Below are positions 52,110 to 60,277 of a stretch of DNA of 64,000 nucleotides, piece by piece. The DNA is from Halorubrum sp. 48-1-W (GTDB taxonomy: Archaea > Halobacteriota > Halobacteria > Halobacteriales > Haloferacaceae), in assembly GCF_003287355.1 (NCBI RefSeq), contig NZ_QMIM01000003.1, forward strand, positions 1-64,000. The letters are read 5' to 3'. How positions within the stretch are numbered: position 1 is the first letter of the stretch; each line of letters begins with the position of its first letter. The notes beneath the pieces were generated by a model. It worked only from the letters and a program-made list of their open reading frames with translations. It made no database searches and had not been told where the DNA came from. Both the position numbers and the translations under genes were made by a program.

Positions 52110-52127
52110 GGAGGGATTCCTCCCTCC
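52110..52127 (-). promoter_or_regulatory. hairpin abutting the start codon
   Basis: GGAGGGA and TCCCTCC pair around four bases and end exactly at the ATG of the gene at 52109. It holds the only Shine-Dalgarno-like bases, so pairing could block translation. Confidence 0.5.
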
Positions 52128-52193
52128 TTCATAGATTGTTCTCTAATATAAACGAGCGCAAGCACTAGCGGCGAGCTTGAAGCAAAAGGGGGT

Positions 52194-52622
52194 TCATTGA
52201 TAGGGTACGCGAGACGCGTCCTGGCAGCGAGAGTCCGCTTGTTGGCGGCGCTGGTCGGCCTCGAACATGAAGCGAGCGCTGGCTTTGTCCCCATCGAGGG
52301 TGCGCTGATCGACGGCGGTATCTGCAAACAGCGTCCTCTGGCGTCCGGACGCGTCCTCGGGAACCGTCTTCTCACCGTTCTGAGCACGGATAGCGGAGAG
52401 AGAACGGTTGTCGACGAACTCGTCGGAGCCGCCGGTCTCGATTCGTGAAGCTCGCTCCCGGGTATCAACGTTGACTCCGTGGTGAAAGAGCGTGGTCTCG
52501 AAGGGTTCGTCATCGAGGGCAAGCAAACCGGCCCCGTCGATGGTCTTCGTCTCGGTATTTTCGGGGTCATCTTGAGCTTCGTCTTCGTGTTCAGTTGTCA
52601 CGAAAACAGACTGGTGATGCAC
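52194..52622 (-). CDS. uncharacterised protein next to a TnpB element
   Basis: 142 residues: GGSDEFVDNRSLSAIRAQNG and GRQRTLFADTAVDQRTLDGD suggest a conserved plasmid domain also hinted at in the protein starting at 44082 (DEFVDNR). The N-terminus (MHHQSVFVTTEHEDE) lies at the edge of the TnpB element and may have been altered by that insertion. Confidence 0.45.
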   Translation of the reverse strand: MHHQSVFVTTEHEDEAQDDPENTETKTIDGAGLLALDDEPFETTLFHHGVNVDTRERASRIETGGSDEFVDNRSLSAIRAQNGEKTVPEDASGRQRTLFADTAVDQRTLDGDKASARFMFEADQRRQQADSRCQDASRVPYQ

Positions 52623-52701
52623 AGTGAACGAGCGGTGTCGGTATCAGTACTCGTCAACAACCCCAATCTCAAGCGCCGGGGCTTGTCAGTGAGCTCACGC
52701 T

Positions 52702-53928
52702 CTAACTGCGAAGCGCAGTAGGCCTGAAATGACCGTTCGCGTTCACTACTCCTGACTTCAGGGCCAGTTGACCGGTGGCCCGTCCAGAACCAGACTTGAG
52801 CCAGTTCTGGACAAGACGCCACGCCACGTTCCGCGCAGCATTATAATCGGCGTGCAGCTTCTTCCCGCATTTCAGACATTCGAACTTATCACTATCCCGA
52901 TTATGATTGTGGATGTATCCACACTCACCGAGACTACACCGTTGTGACGTGTATTGGGGAGCGACTTTTTCCACTCCGATATTGTATTCTTCGGCCTTGT
53001 ACTCGACTTGTCGCTGGAGTTTACGAAACGCCCACTGTTGGAACTTCGAGGCATTCGAGATACGCGTCCAAACGTACGTCAATCGCTCAAACGCGATGTA
53101 CGTACAGTCGTGTTCAATAGCTTCTTGAATAATATCGTTTGACACGTTGTGCAGACGATGCCGACTCCACTCGGCAAACCTATCACCAATTGACTGGATA
53201 GTAAGGTGCGCTGAGCGAGTACCTGTCTGTTGTAGATCTCCGCGGCGACGTTCGTATTCGTCGCGTTTGTGGTTCAACTCGTTCGCGTTCCCGAGAAACG
53301 CTCCCGTGCTGGTAACGGCGAGGTAGCCATCTACGTTCAAATCGACGCCGAGAACCACTCCGTTCTCGGTCGAATCATCACTAGAATTAGTATCGCCTAC
53401 GTGGTCAACGGCAACGTGGAGATAGTATTCACCGTCGCGCTTGTGAAGCGTGGCCTCTTTTTTTACCCACTCATTTTCGTTCCAATACTCCTCAAACGGC
53501 GTTCCCATATCTTCATGTGGGAACACGTATTCGGCACGGATTCGTCCGTCTACCGTCGAGAGGGTACAGTGATCGTCATTATACGTTATCGTATTGGAAT
53601 TGTATGTAACAACCGTTCCTTTGAATCCTGGCTTACTCGTACTCTTCCTGTCTTCAAGCAAGCGCTTGCCGTTCGAGAGAGCGTTAGCCGCGAGGTTTCG
53701 AGCAGATTGAACGTGTCCCCCTGTAAGCGGTGAGTCCTCGCGGATTTCACGGTACGTAGCTTCGTTGAGTTGGTTTTTGTTGGTGATAATGTCGTCAGGG
53801 TCGTTGCTCCAACCGTAATCAATGACGGGTTCGGTGACTCGTTGAAACTCTTCAAACGTGGCATCCACTGTCGAGTGGTTTTCCTTGGTAATATCGAGTT
53901 TGACCTGAATGTTCCTGACGATGGTCAT
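52702..53928 (-). CDS. tnpB: TnpB RNA-guided nuclease (IS1341 type)
   Basis: 408 residues, intact. RuvC Asp in VVLGVDLNVDGYL, Glu in YIAFERLTYV, and last Asp in HADYNAARNVAWR. Zinc-finger Cys lie in QRCSLGECGY and FECLKCGKK. No TnpA is adjacent, as usual for IS1341 elements. A CCCC...GGGG hairpin at about 52662-52682 probably marks the right end. It is inserted between a leader element (54131) and the gene at 52194. Confidence 0.9.
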   Translation of the reverse strand: MTIVRNIQVKLDITKENHSTVDATFEEFQRVTEPVIDYGWSNDPDDIITNKNQLNEATYREIREDSPLTGGHVQSARNLAANALSNGKRLLEDRKSTSKPGFKGTVVTYNSNTITYNDDHCTLSTVDGRIRAEYVFPHEDMGTPFEEYWNENEWVKKEATLHKRDGEYYLHVAVDHVGDTNSSDDSTENGVVLGVDLNVDGYLAVTSTGAFLGNANELNHKRDEYERRRGDLQQTGTRSAHLTIQSIGDRFAEWSRHRLHNVSNDIIQEAIEHDCTYIAFERLTYVWTRISNASKFQQWAFRKLQRQVEYKAEEYNIGVEKVAPQYTSQRCSLGECGYIHNHNRDSDKFECLKCGKKLHADYNAARNVAWRLVQNWLKSGSGRATGQLALKSGVVNANGHFRPTALRS

Positions 53929-53983
53929 ATTCCGTAGTCCATAGGATTATTAATTGTGTCTGGATCGTAGCACGTGCGTTACG

Positions 53984-54094
53984 TCATCTCGTAATGGGCT
54001 TCATCCTTGAGACCAAGTCTCGGAGTTCCCGCCCTACATCGCCGATAGATTGTAGTTCCTGCAGAACGGGTGATTCGACTGATATGATTCTCAC
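53984..54094 (-). CDS. 36-residue ORF behind an orphan leader element
   Basis: From GTG: VRIISVESPVLQELQSIGDV...SRMKPITR. A regular helix pattern and leader copy 7 just upstream favour a real small gene. Alternatively it is the start of a gene cut by the TnpB insertion. Confidence 0.35.
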   Translation of the reverse strand: MRIISVESPVLQELQSIGDVGRELRDLVSRMKPITR

Positions 54095-54130
54095 GTCGTG
54101 CGGATTAGTGGGGTTGATGAGGCAGGCGAT

Positions 54131-54162
54131 CCCCGCACCGCGTCCGGGGGCGACAAACGAGT
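54131..54162 (-). promoter_or_regulatory. leader hairpin element, copy 7
   Basis: Minus strand: CTCGTTTGTCGCCCCCGGAC, then GCGGTGCGGGGA. TTTGTC box and CCCCG...CGGGG stem, without a large gene directly after it. Confidence 0.55.
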
Positions 54163-54219
54163 AGGCCGTGGGCAGGCCGGTCTTGGATTTATATTGATGA
54201 GTTTAGCCATGACGGACCA

Positions 54220-55083
54220 CTATATCCCAAATTCCATCGTGTCTGTAGAATCAAACTCGCCGAGGTTCTCGTTCCCGTTGAGGAGGATGATACGAAGCGT
54301 GTCGAAGTCTCCATCGAGGCTCCCCGTCACCGTAACAGGCCCGTACCAATACCCCCCTTCGTCGCGAACCTCACTCTCGGAGCAGGCAGGGTCGTGGCTG
54401 TACGCGAGGTAGATCGTCGCGGTGGGCCCCCTAACATAGAGATGATTGACGCCAAAGTATCCGCACTTGTTTCTGTAGTGGAAGCCGCCCTCTGCCGTGA
54501 ACGCACCGTCGCCGTCGACGGTGAGCTCGAGGCCGTCCACCCGGTGCATCGTGTGGGGCGGGCTCACGACCCAGTCCTCGATGGTCGAATTGTGGACGGC
54601 AACGTCGGCGAGTTTCTTCCCAGGCTCGGGATCGTCGTAATGCGGATTCCAGTCGTTCGTGGCGGGCGAGGTGATCGGCCCGACATAGACGCGGTCAATT
54701 GGGTCGAAGCGTTCAGGATATCTGGTGTACGAAGGGGGGAGGTCGCCAGGCATCACGCTGGGACCGTTCGGTAGTCCACCAGGTCTATCGTCGTCAGGGT
54801 CAGGCTCGGACGTTGGTTCGGGGGTTCCGTCGCTGGTGTCGGGTTGGTTCGTCGTCGTGGACGTTCGAGCAGGAGTCTGCCCACCACCGCTCCCGGGTCC
54901 GTCTTCGTCAGTCGCGTTCTGCTCGCTGTTGACGGGTTCTGCGCCGAAGACGCCGAGACATCCGGCGAGGCTGGCGAGGCAAAGTGTCCCAATACCGCCG
55001 AGAGCAGTCCGACGGGTTACTCGCCGAGTGCTGCCGGGAGTGACTGCTTTCGATTGGGAGAGCGGATCTTGAGGGGTCATCAT
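54220..55083 (-). CDS. Tat-exported lipoprotein of unknown function
   Basis: 287 residues. A Tat lipoprotein signal (RRVTRRTALGG, lipobox LAGC) is followed by an acidic Thr/Pro/Ser-rich linker of about 65 residues. The mature domain of about 180 residues has a conserved-looking SPATNDWNPHYDDPEPGKKL and three Cys (RNKCGYFG, DPACSES). No family recognised. It is probably cotranscribed with the gene at 55101, 17 bases upstream. Confidence 0.65.
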   Translation of the reverse strand: MMTPQDPLSQSKAVTPGSTRRVTRRTALGGIGTLCLASLAGCLGVFGAEPVNSEQNATDEDGPGSGGGQTPARTSTTTNQPDTSDGTPEPTSEPDPDDDRPGGLPNGPSVMPGDLPPSYTRYPERFDPIDRVYVGPITSPATNDWNPHYDDPEPGKKLADVAVHNSTIEDWVVSPPHTMHRVDGLELTVDGDGAFTAEGGFHYRNKCGYFGVNHLYVRGPTATIYLAYSHDPACSESEVRDEGGYWYGPVTVTGSLDGDFDTLRIILLNGNENLGEFDSTDTMEFGI

Positions 55084-55100
55084 AGAGAGCGGTCCCGCTT

Positions 55101-55445
55101 CTACACCTGTTCGCGTTCGTCGTCGGACTGTTCTCCTTCTCGTGCTCGTTTCGCTCGGAGCTGTCGAGCCTCACATTCGGTGAGGGCTTCTTCTGGGACA
55201 CTGAGATAATCGAGCGCCCACTCTTCGACCTCAGGGAGCGTCATCGGGTGAGGGAGTTCGTGATGCCCGACGGGGCGGGCGAGGAATGAGCCATCATCGT
55301 CGCGAAGGTCCTCATCATAGTACCCGAGAAAGTATCGCTCGAGGCCGTTCACCCCTGGACCATCCATGATGGTAATCATGGTGAAAGAGTCCGCCTCGAA
55401 CTCTGATTCGAGGCTGAGGGTCGGATATTTGGAGGTGATATTCAC
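55101..55445 (-). CDS. uncharacterised small protein
   Basis: 114 residues, MNITSKYPTLSLESEFEADS...DDEREQV. The centre LERYFLGYYDEDLRDDDGSF and LPHPMTLPEVEEWALDYLSV look folded; the tail is charged. A degenerate half-site GTCCTACTGTAC of the plasmid inverted repeat lies immediately before the start (55448-55459). Confidence 0.5.
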   Translation of the reverse strand: MNITSKYPTLSLESEFEADSFTMITIMDGPGVNGLERYFLGYYDEDLRDDDGSFLARPVGHHELPHPMTLPEVEEWALDYLSVPEEALTECEARQLRAKRAREGEQSDDEREQV

Positions 55446-55502
55446 AGGTACAGTAGGACGGGTCTGGTCATAAGTGAGACTGAATCACATCAAATGTGGC
55501 GG

Positions 55503-55934
55503 CTACAGTTCTTTCGAAGGGTATGGCTCGTCTGTCTCGACGCCGTCGGTGTCATCGTCATCTTCGACCTTGACTTCCTCACGGAGACGAGTTTTTTCAG
55601 CACAGTGGTCAGAGAGGACCTGACAGAGGCGTTGGCGCTGGCTCTCAAGAGTCGTCTGGGCGCTCCGTACTCGGCGAGCTCGGTCGAACGCGAACGGGTC
55701 GCGATACTGCAGATGCGTCGGGATACTGACTTTGGCGAGGTCACCCCCGGATGAGACACCGAGTTCTCTAAGATAGCGTCGGAGCAGCGCCTCCGTAGAG
55801 CCGATTTTCGACCGCAGTGCTCGAAGCGTGCGCTCGTGACCGGATGAGAGACCGTCACGCGCCTCGTAGTCGATAGCATCGAGGTCGATATCCTCCCACC
55901 GAGGCACGTTATTGGGCGTAGAGTCACCGGTCAT
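55503..55934 (-). CDS. uncharacterised helical protein
   Basis: 143 residues, mostly helical and charged (SSGHERTLRALRSKIGSTEA, LLRRYLRELG, RVRSAQTTLESQRQRLCQVL). Overlaps the upstream gene by 4 bp (ATGA). No family recognised. Confidence 0.5.
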   Translation of the reverse strand: MTGDSTPNNVPRWEDIDLDAIDYEARDGLSSGHERTLRALRSKIGSTEALLRRYLRELGVSSGGDLAKVSIPTHLQYRDPFAFDRARRVRSAQTTLESQRQRLCQVLSDHCAEKTRLREEVKVEDDDDTDGVETDEPYPSKEL

Positions 55935-56266
55935 GCACTGGCTTGCGCTTCGTCCGGGATATTCGCGCTCGGTGCGTCTGGGGTGATGGGTGCGCAGACG
56001 GCGGGCGGGTCGGGATCGGTGTCGTTGTTGTTCTGAAAGCGACGGGCGATTCGGTCGTGGAGTGTTGTGCGCTCCCGATCGTCGTCCGTGTCATCGTACG
56101 GACGGCCGGTAGGGAGGGCGATTCGACCGGAGATCGTCCCGTCGCCGTGAGCGGTGAAGAGGACGTGGTCGGTGGCGTAGCCAAACGTGTTGACCGCGAG
56201 TTCGTGGAGCTGTTCTACTTCACTACGGGTGCGTTCAGGCGCGTCTTCTGCGACTTCATAGGTCAT
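55931..56266 (-). CDS. uncharacterised small protein
   Basis: 111 residues: VEQLHELAVNTFGYATDHVL and FTAHGDGTISGRIALPTGRP form a small compact N-terminal part, followed by a flexible tail. First gene of a two-gene operon with a leader hairpin and an inverted repeat upstream. Confidence 0.5.
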   Translation of the reverse strand: MTYEVAEDAPERTRSEVEQLHELAVNTFGYATDHVLFTAHGDGTISGRIALPTGRPYDDTDDDRERTTLHDRIARRFQNNNDTDPDPPAVCAPITPDAPSANIPDEAQASA

Positions 56267-56277
56267 GTTTGTACGTC

Positions 56278-56307
56278 CCTCACCGGCACGGGGGGCGACA
56301 AAACTGG
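56278..56307 (-). promoter_or_regulatory. leader hairpin element, copy 8
   Basis: Minus strand: CCAGTTTTGTCGCCCCCCGT, then GCCGGTGAGGG. It lies 11 bases before the ATG at 56266 and touches the inverted repeat at 56307. Confidence 0.6.
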
Positions 56308-56345
56308 TCCTACGCTACGCTCGCGTCCGTACTGTAACGTAGGAC
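56307..56345. promoter_or_regulatory. inverted repeat GTCCTACGCTAC/GTAACGTAGGAC, copy 4 (15-bp spacer)
   Basis: Half-sites at 56307-56318 and 56334-56345, 11 of 12 bases symmetric. Upstream of the operon starting at 56266. Confidence 0.78.
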
Positions 56346-56418
56346 GCTGAACGCCGGAAGAACGATTCAAAATGCTCCGATCGAGACCTGTTCGTTGACT
56401 TCCTCCCACAACTGAAGT

Positions 56419-57814
56419 CGTGGAATTCCTCCGTTGGGATGTCGGGCTATGCCGATTCCACGGAGGCAAGATTCCCCACCGTGCGGTGGGTACTTCGGTT
56501 TGTGCGCTCCTCGTTGGGACTTGCCCTCTCGAGAGAGTGTGGTATCTCCGACCAGTGATGGTCGTCCCACTTGAGGCGCACCGGCTGAGCCATCAGCCCC
56601 ACTTCCGTCCCAGTCTCACGTTCGAGGAACACCTGACTCGCTTTGAGATCGGCGTGTCCCTCGTACCCACAGACGCAGCGGAACAAGTCACCGTTCCGCT
56701 CCGTCTCTTCACGTTCACCGCACCCTGGACACTCCTGTGTCGTCCACGCCTCAGATTCCTCAAGCAGGTCGATGCCGTACTCCTCGCAGACACACTCCAG
56801 CCGGTGGATGAACCGTCGGTACGCCCAGAAGTTGTGCGTCTTCGCGTTCACTTCGGCCTTCCAGTGGGTCGAGAGGACGTCTCGAATGTCGCCGACATAC
56901 ACTGTGGATACGCCGTCAACGTACAGCCGTTCGACGAGGTCGCGAACGAGTGCGTCTTGAGCGTGATCACGCCGCCCGTACATCTGGTCATACAATCGGT
57001 CGATCCGCTTGCTTGTTCGCCGCTGGTCGTCGAGTTTTGACTGGAGTTCTGCGATTCGGTTGGCTGCCTCGCGGAACTGCTCAAACGGCTGTGAGCCGTC
57101 GTACAGGAACTGCTCACCGGTTGTGGTGGTACAGGCGACAAGGTTGTTGGCACCGATGTCCAGAGCGGCTGTTTCATCAGCCAGTGGAGTTGCCCGTGTG
57201 TCGTCAGGAATGGTCACGGGCTGCGAAGCTCTGAATGTGCCATCAGTTTCGTCGTACCACAGTTCCAATCGACCTTGGTCCTCATAATCGGGCCAGTTCA
57301 GTTCGCCCACGATTTCCAACCGGAGGCGGCTTTTCGGACTGTTGTGTCTGTCTCGTAGTTCTTCTCCGACGATCATCTCGAGTCGGGAACGCGTGCCCCA
57401 CTCGACACTGTATGCGTCCTTTCGAATGACTCCTTTCAGAACACGGCCGTCGTCTTTGTTGCCACGAAACCCGGGCGGACTGGGGTGTTCCGTGACGGAG
57501 TCGTCTGATTGGTCGTGGTACTGCTGTTTGTTTCTGAAGAACGCAGTCCACGCGTTGGAGTTCTTCTGGATCACTTGCTGGGCGGTGGACGCACCGAGGA
57601 CTGGTTTGTATTGGCCTTCGAGTGAGCCGGTGTCGGCGTCCCAGACACTCTCGTCTTCGAGGCCGTCTTCGTCGTTGTACCGCATGAGGCGCTCGTAGTT
57701 GACCTCGTTCCAGAGTGCAGCTGACGCATCCAACAGATCCCGCAGTACGCGCTCTCCAGCCTGTGAGAGCGGTCGCACGGCGAACGTGTTGGTGCGCTTC
57801 ATCGCTGTACGCAC
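56419..57814 (-). mobile_element. IS1341-type TnpB element
   Basis: A right-end hairpin, CGTGGAAT (56419-56426) with ATTCCACG (56455-56462), overlaps the tnpB stop at 56447. The left border lies at or beyond 57814. No tnpA is present. The small helical gene at 57859 may belong to the element. Confidence 0.6.
56447..57814 (-). CDS. tnpB: TnpB RNA-guided nuclease (IS1341 type), second
   Basis: 455 residues, intact. First RuvC Asp in AALDIGANNLVA, Glu replaced or located in the VYVGDIRDVL region, zinc-finger Cys in QECPGCGERE and FRCVCGYEGHADLKASQVF with the last Asp. The second acidic position reads Asp (GDIRD) rather than the usual Glu (FEDL) and should be checked. The C-terminal tail beyond the nuclease core covers the likely guide RNA. 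Confidence 0.88.
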   Translation of the reverse strand: MRTAMKRTNTFAVRPLSQAGERVLRDLLDASAALWNEVNYERLMRYNDEDGLEDESVWDADTGSLEGQYKPVLGASTAQQVIQKNSNAWTAFFRNKQQYHDQSDDSVTEHPSPPGFRGNKDDGRVLKGVIRKDAYSVEWGTRSRLEMIVGEELRDRHNSPKSRLRLEIVGELNWPDYEDQGRLELWYDETDGTFRASQPVTIPDDTRATPLADETAALDIGANNLVACTTTTGEQFLYDGSQPFEQFREAANRIAELQSKLDDQRRTSKRIDRLYDQMYGRRDHAQDALVRDLVERLYVDGVSTVYVGDIRDVLSTHWKAEVNAKTHNFWAYRRFIHRLECVCEEYGIDLLEESEAWTTQECPGCGEREETERNGDLFRCVCGYEGHADLKASQVFLERETGTEVGLMAQPVRLKWDDHHWSEIPHSLERASPNEERTNRSTHRTVGNLASVESA

Positions 57815-57858
57815 CTAGAACCTATAGATATGAATATCTATGCTATTTCTATTGAGGT

Positions 57859-57996
57859 ATGACGAACAATATTCACATCCAAGTGGACGACGACGAGCAG
57901 TTCGAGAAGATGAAGGAGTTGAAGGACAAGTACGGATTGACGTCGAAAGGTCTGCTGGTACAGGGGATGAAGCGGGTGGAGGAAGGAGAACTGTAA
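57859..57996 (+). CDS. 45-residue ribbon-helix-helix-like protein beside TnpB
   Basis: MTNNIHIQVDDDEQFEKMKE...VEEGEL. A short N-terminal strand followed by two helices (LKDKYGLTSKGLLVQGMKR) resembles a mini ribbon-helix-helix DNA-binding protein. It is divergent from tnpB with 45 bases between. Similar tiny genes are known next to haloarchaeal TnpB genes. It may regulate the element. Confidence 0.65.
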   Translation: MTNNIHIQVDDDEQFEKMKELKDKYGLTSKGLLVQGMKRVEEGEL

Positions 57997-58048
57997 CGTG
58001 GGACATCCCGCGGGCAGGCGACGTTGAACGGGTTCTGAACTGGCGGAT

Positions 58049-58276
58049 TCACCCCACGACAGAAGTCATGGGCTCTCTCCTGCATTCTCTGTAGTGGCCT
58101 TCGTCGACAGCGAGGCGGTCACGCTTTCCGTGAGGATGAACGAAATTACCGGCGTGCCCCGACGGGCGCTTGCACTTAGTGCCGATAGGAGCGCTACACG
58201 ATGGGCACCCTACCTCAAGCACGGGATCGCGGGGCCACGTTCGATCACAGCCGTCGCGATTGCAGGAGAGGGTCAT
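58049..58276 (-). CDS. small phage-type zinc-finger protein
   Basis: 75 residues. CNRDGCDRTWPRDP and CPSCSAPIGTKCKRPSGHAG, then HPHGKRDRLA, match the short zinc finger known from phage proteins (CPxCxAxxGxxCxxxxG...H...R). It overlaps the methylase-like gene by 4 bp and is the last gene of a three-gene operon. Confidence 0.65.
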   Translation of the reverse strand: MTLSCNRDGCDRTWPRDPVLEVGCPSCSAPIGTKCKRPSGHAGNFVHPHGKRDRLAVDEGHYRECRREPMTSVVG

Positions 58277-59178
58277 ACGAACTCGTCGAAACCAGCCTGG
58301 GAGGTGTCACTCGGGTCGAGCGTGACATCGAGGTTCGGTGCGAGTGTTGGTTCTTCGGGTGTTGGTTCCGGGTCGACGTCCAGCTCAGATTCGGTGTCCG
58401 GTTCCTCTTGTGCGGCGCCGGCGTCGGTGTCGTCGTCGATGAGGGATACACCGAAGAATCGGGCGAGGACGCGGTCACGCTCGCTCGTGTCGAGTTCTCG
58501 CACAGGATGGTCGCCCCCGATGAGCTGGGCAGTGCTGATGAACCATACCCGTCGGGCATCGAGTTTCAAGGCGTCACCGAGTAGGACGTACCCGGTCATA
58601 GCGTTGAGAACGAAGTTGAGAACGGCCATCTTCGCGCAGAGAGGATCTTTGTCGTATCCGAGATAGACGGCTGGAGTCTCTGGTGCGAGGTTCTGGAGTC
58701 GATGGGCACTGTCGACGATGAGTCGACCGCTCCCGCACCCAGAGACATCACCGATCACCAGAGGGTCGTCCGGCGTGGCCTCACGGAGGCTATCGGTGTC
58801 GGGGAGGTTCATCTGGGCCATCGCTCGGCTCACCGCTCCGGGCGTGAAGTACTGGGCGAAGTGCTCGCTGGTGAGGCCGTAGTGTTCGTAGACGCCGCCG
58901 AGGACATCTTCTTGCGTTTCCTCCATCGCAAGGACGAGACCCCCGAGGGCGTTGGCGTGCAGCGTCGCGAACTCTCGAACCGTCTCCTCGTCCCGACCAT
59001 CATTTCGATACCGGTCGAGCGGTTTCTGATAGGCGTCTTCGTCGCCGGAGAAGCTGGCGACCGCCATACTGATCCAATCGGAGAAGACCCGGTAGGTGGA
59101 TTTACCCGTCTGCTGACTGATGTCGTCGAGCGAGTCAGTGACGAGTTCGCGGTGTTCGGGTTCCAAGAGTGTCGTCAT
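58273..59178 (-). CDS. HsdM-like N6-methylase fold without NPPY motif
   Basis: 301 residues. The N-terminal half matches type I methylase subunits: DVLGGVYEHYGLTSEHFAQY, FTPGAVSRAMAQMN, and a SAM motif DVSGCGSGRLIVDSA (canonical DPACGSGG). GYDKDPLCAKMAVLNFVLNA is also typical. The catalytic NPPY/NPPF motif is missing: after LLGDALKL the sequence goes to RRVWFIS. It may bind SAM without methylating, or act with another subunit. It overlaps both neighbours by 4 bp. Confidence 0.75.
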   Translation of the reverse strand: MTTLLEPEHRELVTDSLDDISQQTGKSTYRVFSDWISMAVASFSGDEDAYQKPLDRYRNDGRDEETVREFATLHANALGGLVLAMEETQEDVLGGVYEHYGLTSEHFAQYFTPGAVSRAMAQMNLPDTDSLREATPDDPLVIGDVSGCGSGRLIVDSAHRLQNLAPETPAVYLGYDKDPLCAKMAVLNFVLNAMTGYVLLGDALKLDARRVWFISTAQLIGGDHPVRELDTSERDRVLARFFGVSLIDDDTDAGAAQEEPDTESELDVDPEPTPEEPTLAPNLDVTLDPSDTSQAGFDEFV

Positions 59179-60191
59179 GGCGACGGGTGACCTCCCGCTG
59201 TTCGCGGCTGGTGAGAAACGGCGATCTCGGGACTAGCGAATCGACGAGCGCGGTGAGGGACGTGGATACCCCGGGTGAGAGGGATGAATATTGAGTCGTG
59301 GTCGCCACAGACGATGCTCGCGAGAAGTTCGTGTTTACACATCACGCGGAAGGGAGCGGATTGCTTGTACGGGCACGAACAGGTGAGGGCGTCCCCCCAC
59401 GGGATGAATGGGTACTGGCTCCCGCTGTCGTATTCTCCGACAAGGACGGGTGCGGGGAGTTCGATACCGTAGTCAGCGAGAGCCACTGGTTCGTCAGTGT
59501 TCGCGTGTGAGAGCACAGATTCCTGGAGGACGTACACCGAGTCGATGTCATGTTCTCGGGCGATTGCGTCGGGGTTGGTGTCGTCGTCAACGATGACCAT
59601 CCCCACGAAGGCGTTGTGCTCGAGGAGGTGGTTGGCGTCGGGAGTGGGTCCGATGCACTTCTCGATCAGCGACCCATAGGACGACTCCTTGAGGATCTGG
59701 CGGAGATTCGCGCCGGGGATGAGTTCCTGATACCACTTCTCCCGGTCCTTACGCACCTTACGGACGGCTTCGTGAGGGTCGGATTGCTCACTAGCTTCGC
59801 GGATACGTGCGGCAAGGTAGGCAGGTGCGTCGGCCAGAACAGTGTCATCGTCGGCGTGTTCGTAGAACTTCTCCTCTTCGCGAATCCGCACATCACACGA
59901 TGCTTCGGCGTAATCGAGGCCCCTCGGCTTCTGTTTTATTCCCCGCCAGGGATGGGTTGCGGGAGTCTCAGCCTTGTACGACCAGGGATTGTAGTTTCCA
60001 AGGAGTTGGTCGCGGCGGACAGGCCCACCGCGCATGAAGTCGAGGCGAATCTGGTGTTCGATGGGTTCGACGTTCGGTGGATCGCGATCAACTTCGTAGT
60101 CGTAGTCACGGTCTATGTGGGCGAGTGCGCCTGGTGGCAACGCCAGGTGGGGCACACTGCCGTTAGCTGAGTGGATGGTTCGACAGGACAT
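59175..60191 (-). CDS. SWIM zinc-finger protein 2
   Basis: 338 residues. A SWIM finger near the C-terminus: ALTCSCPYKQSAPFRVMCKH with C-x-C...C-x-H. The N-terminal 250 residues contain RRDQLLGNYNPWSYKAETPA and DPHEAVRKVRKDREKWYQEL, of unknown fold. It is the first gene of the SWIM - methylase-like - zinc-finger operon and has both the leader hairpin and the inverted repeat upstream. Confidence 0.7.
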   Translation of the reverse strand: MSCRTIHSANGSVPHLALPPGALAHIDRDYDYEVDRDPPNVEPIEHQIRLDFMRGGPVRRDQLLGNYNPWSYKAETPATHPWRGIKQKPRGLDYAEASCDVRIREEEKFYEHADDDTVLADAPAYLAARIREASEQSDPHEAVRKVRKDREKWYQELIPGANLRQILKESSYGSLIEKCIGPTPDANHLLEHNAFVGMVIVDDDTNPDAIAREHDIDSVYVLQESVLSHANTDEPVALADYGIELPAPVLVGEYDSGSQYPFIPWGDALTCSCPYKQSAPFRVMCKHELLASIVCGDHDSIFIPLTRGIHVPHRARRFASPEIAVSHQPRTAGGHPSP

Positions 60192-60234
60192 GATTGACGA
60201 AGGACGGAGTGCGGACGCCGGTCGTCTGCTGGAC

Positions 60235-60267
60235 GCCCCGCTACCGATACGGGGGGCAACAAACTGG
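60235..60267 (-). promoter_or_regulatory. leader hairpin element, copy 9
   Basis: Minus strand: CCAGTTTGTTGCCCCCCGTA, then TCGGTAGCGGGGC. GCCCC...GGGGC stem. 44 bases before the start at 60191. Confidence 0.55.
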
Positions 60268-60277
60268 CTCGGAAGAC

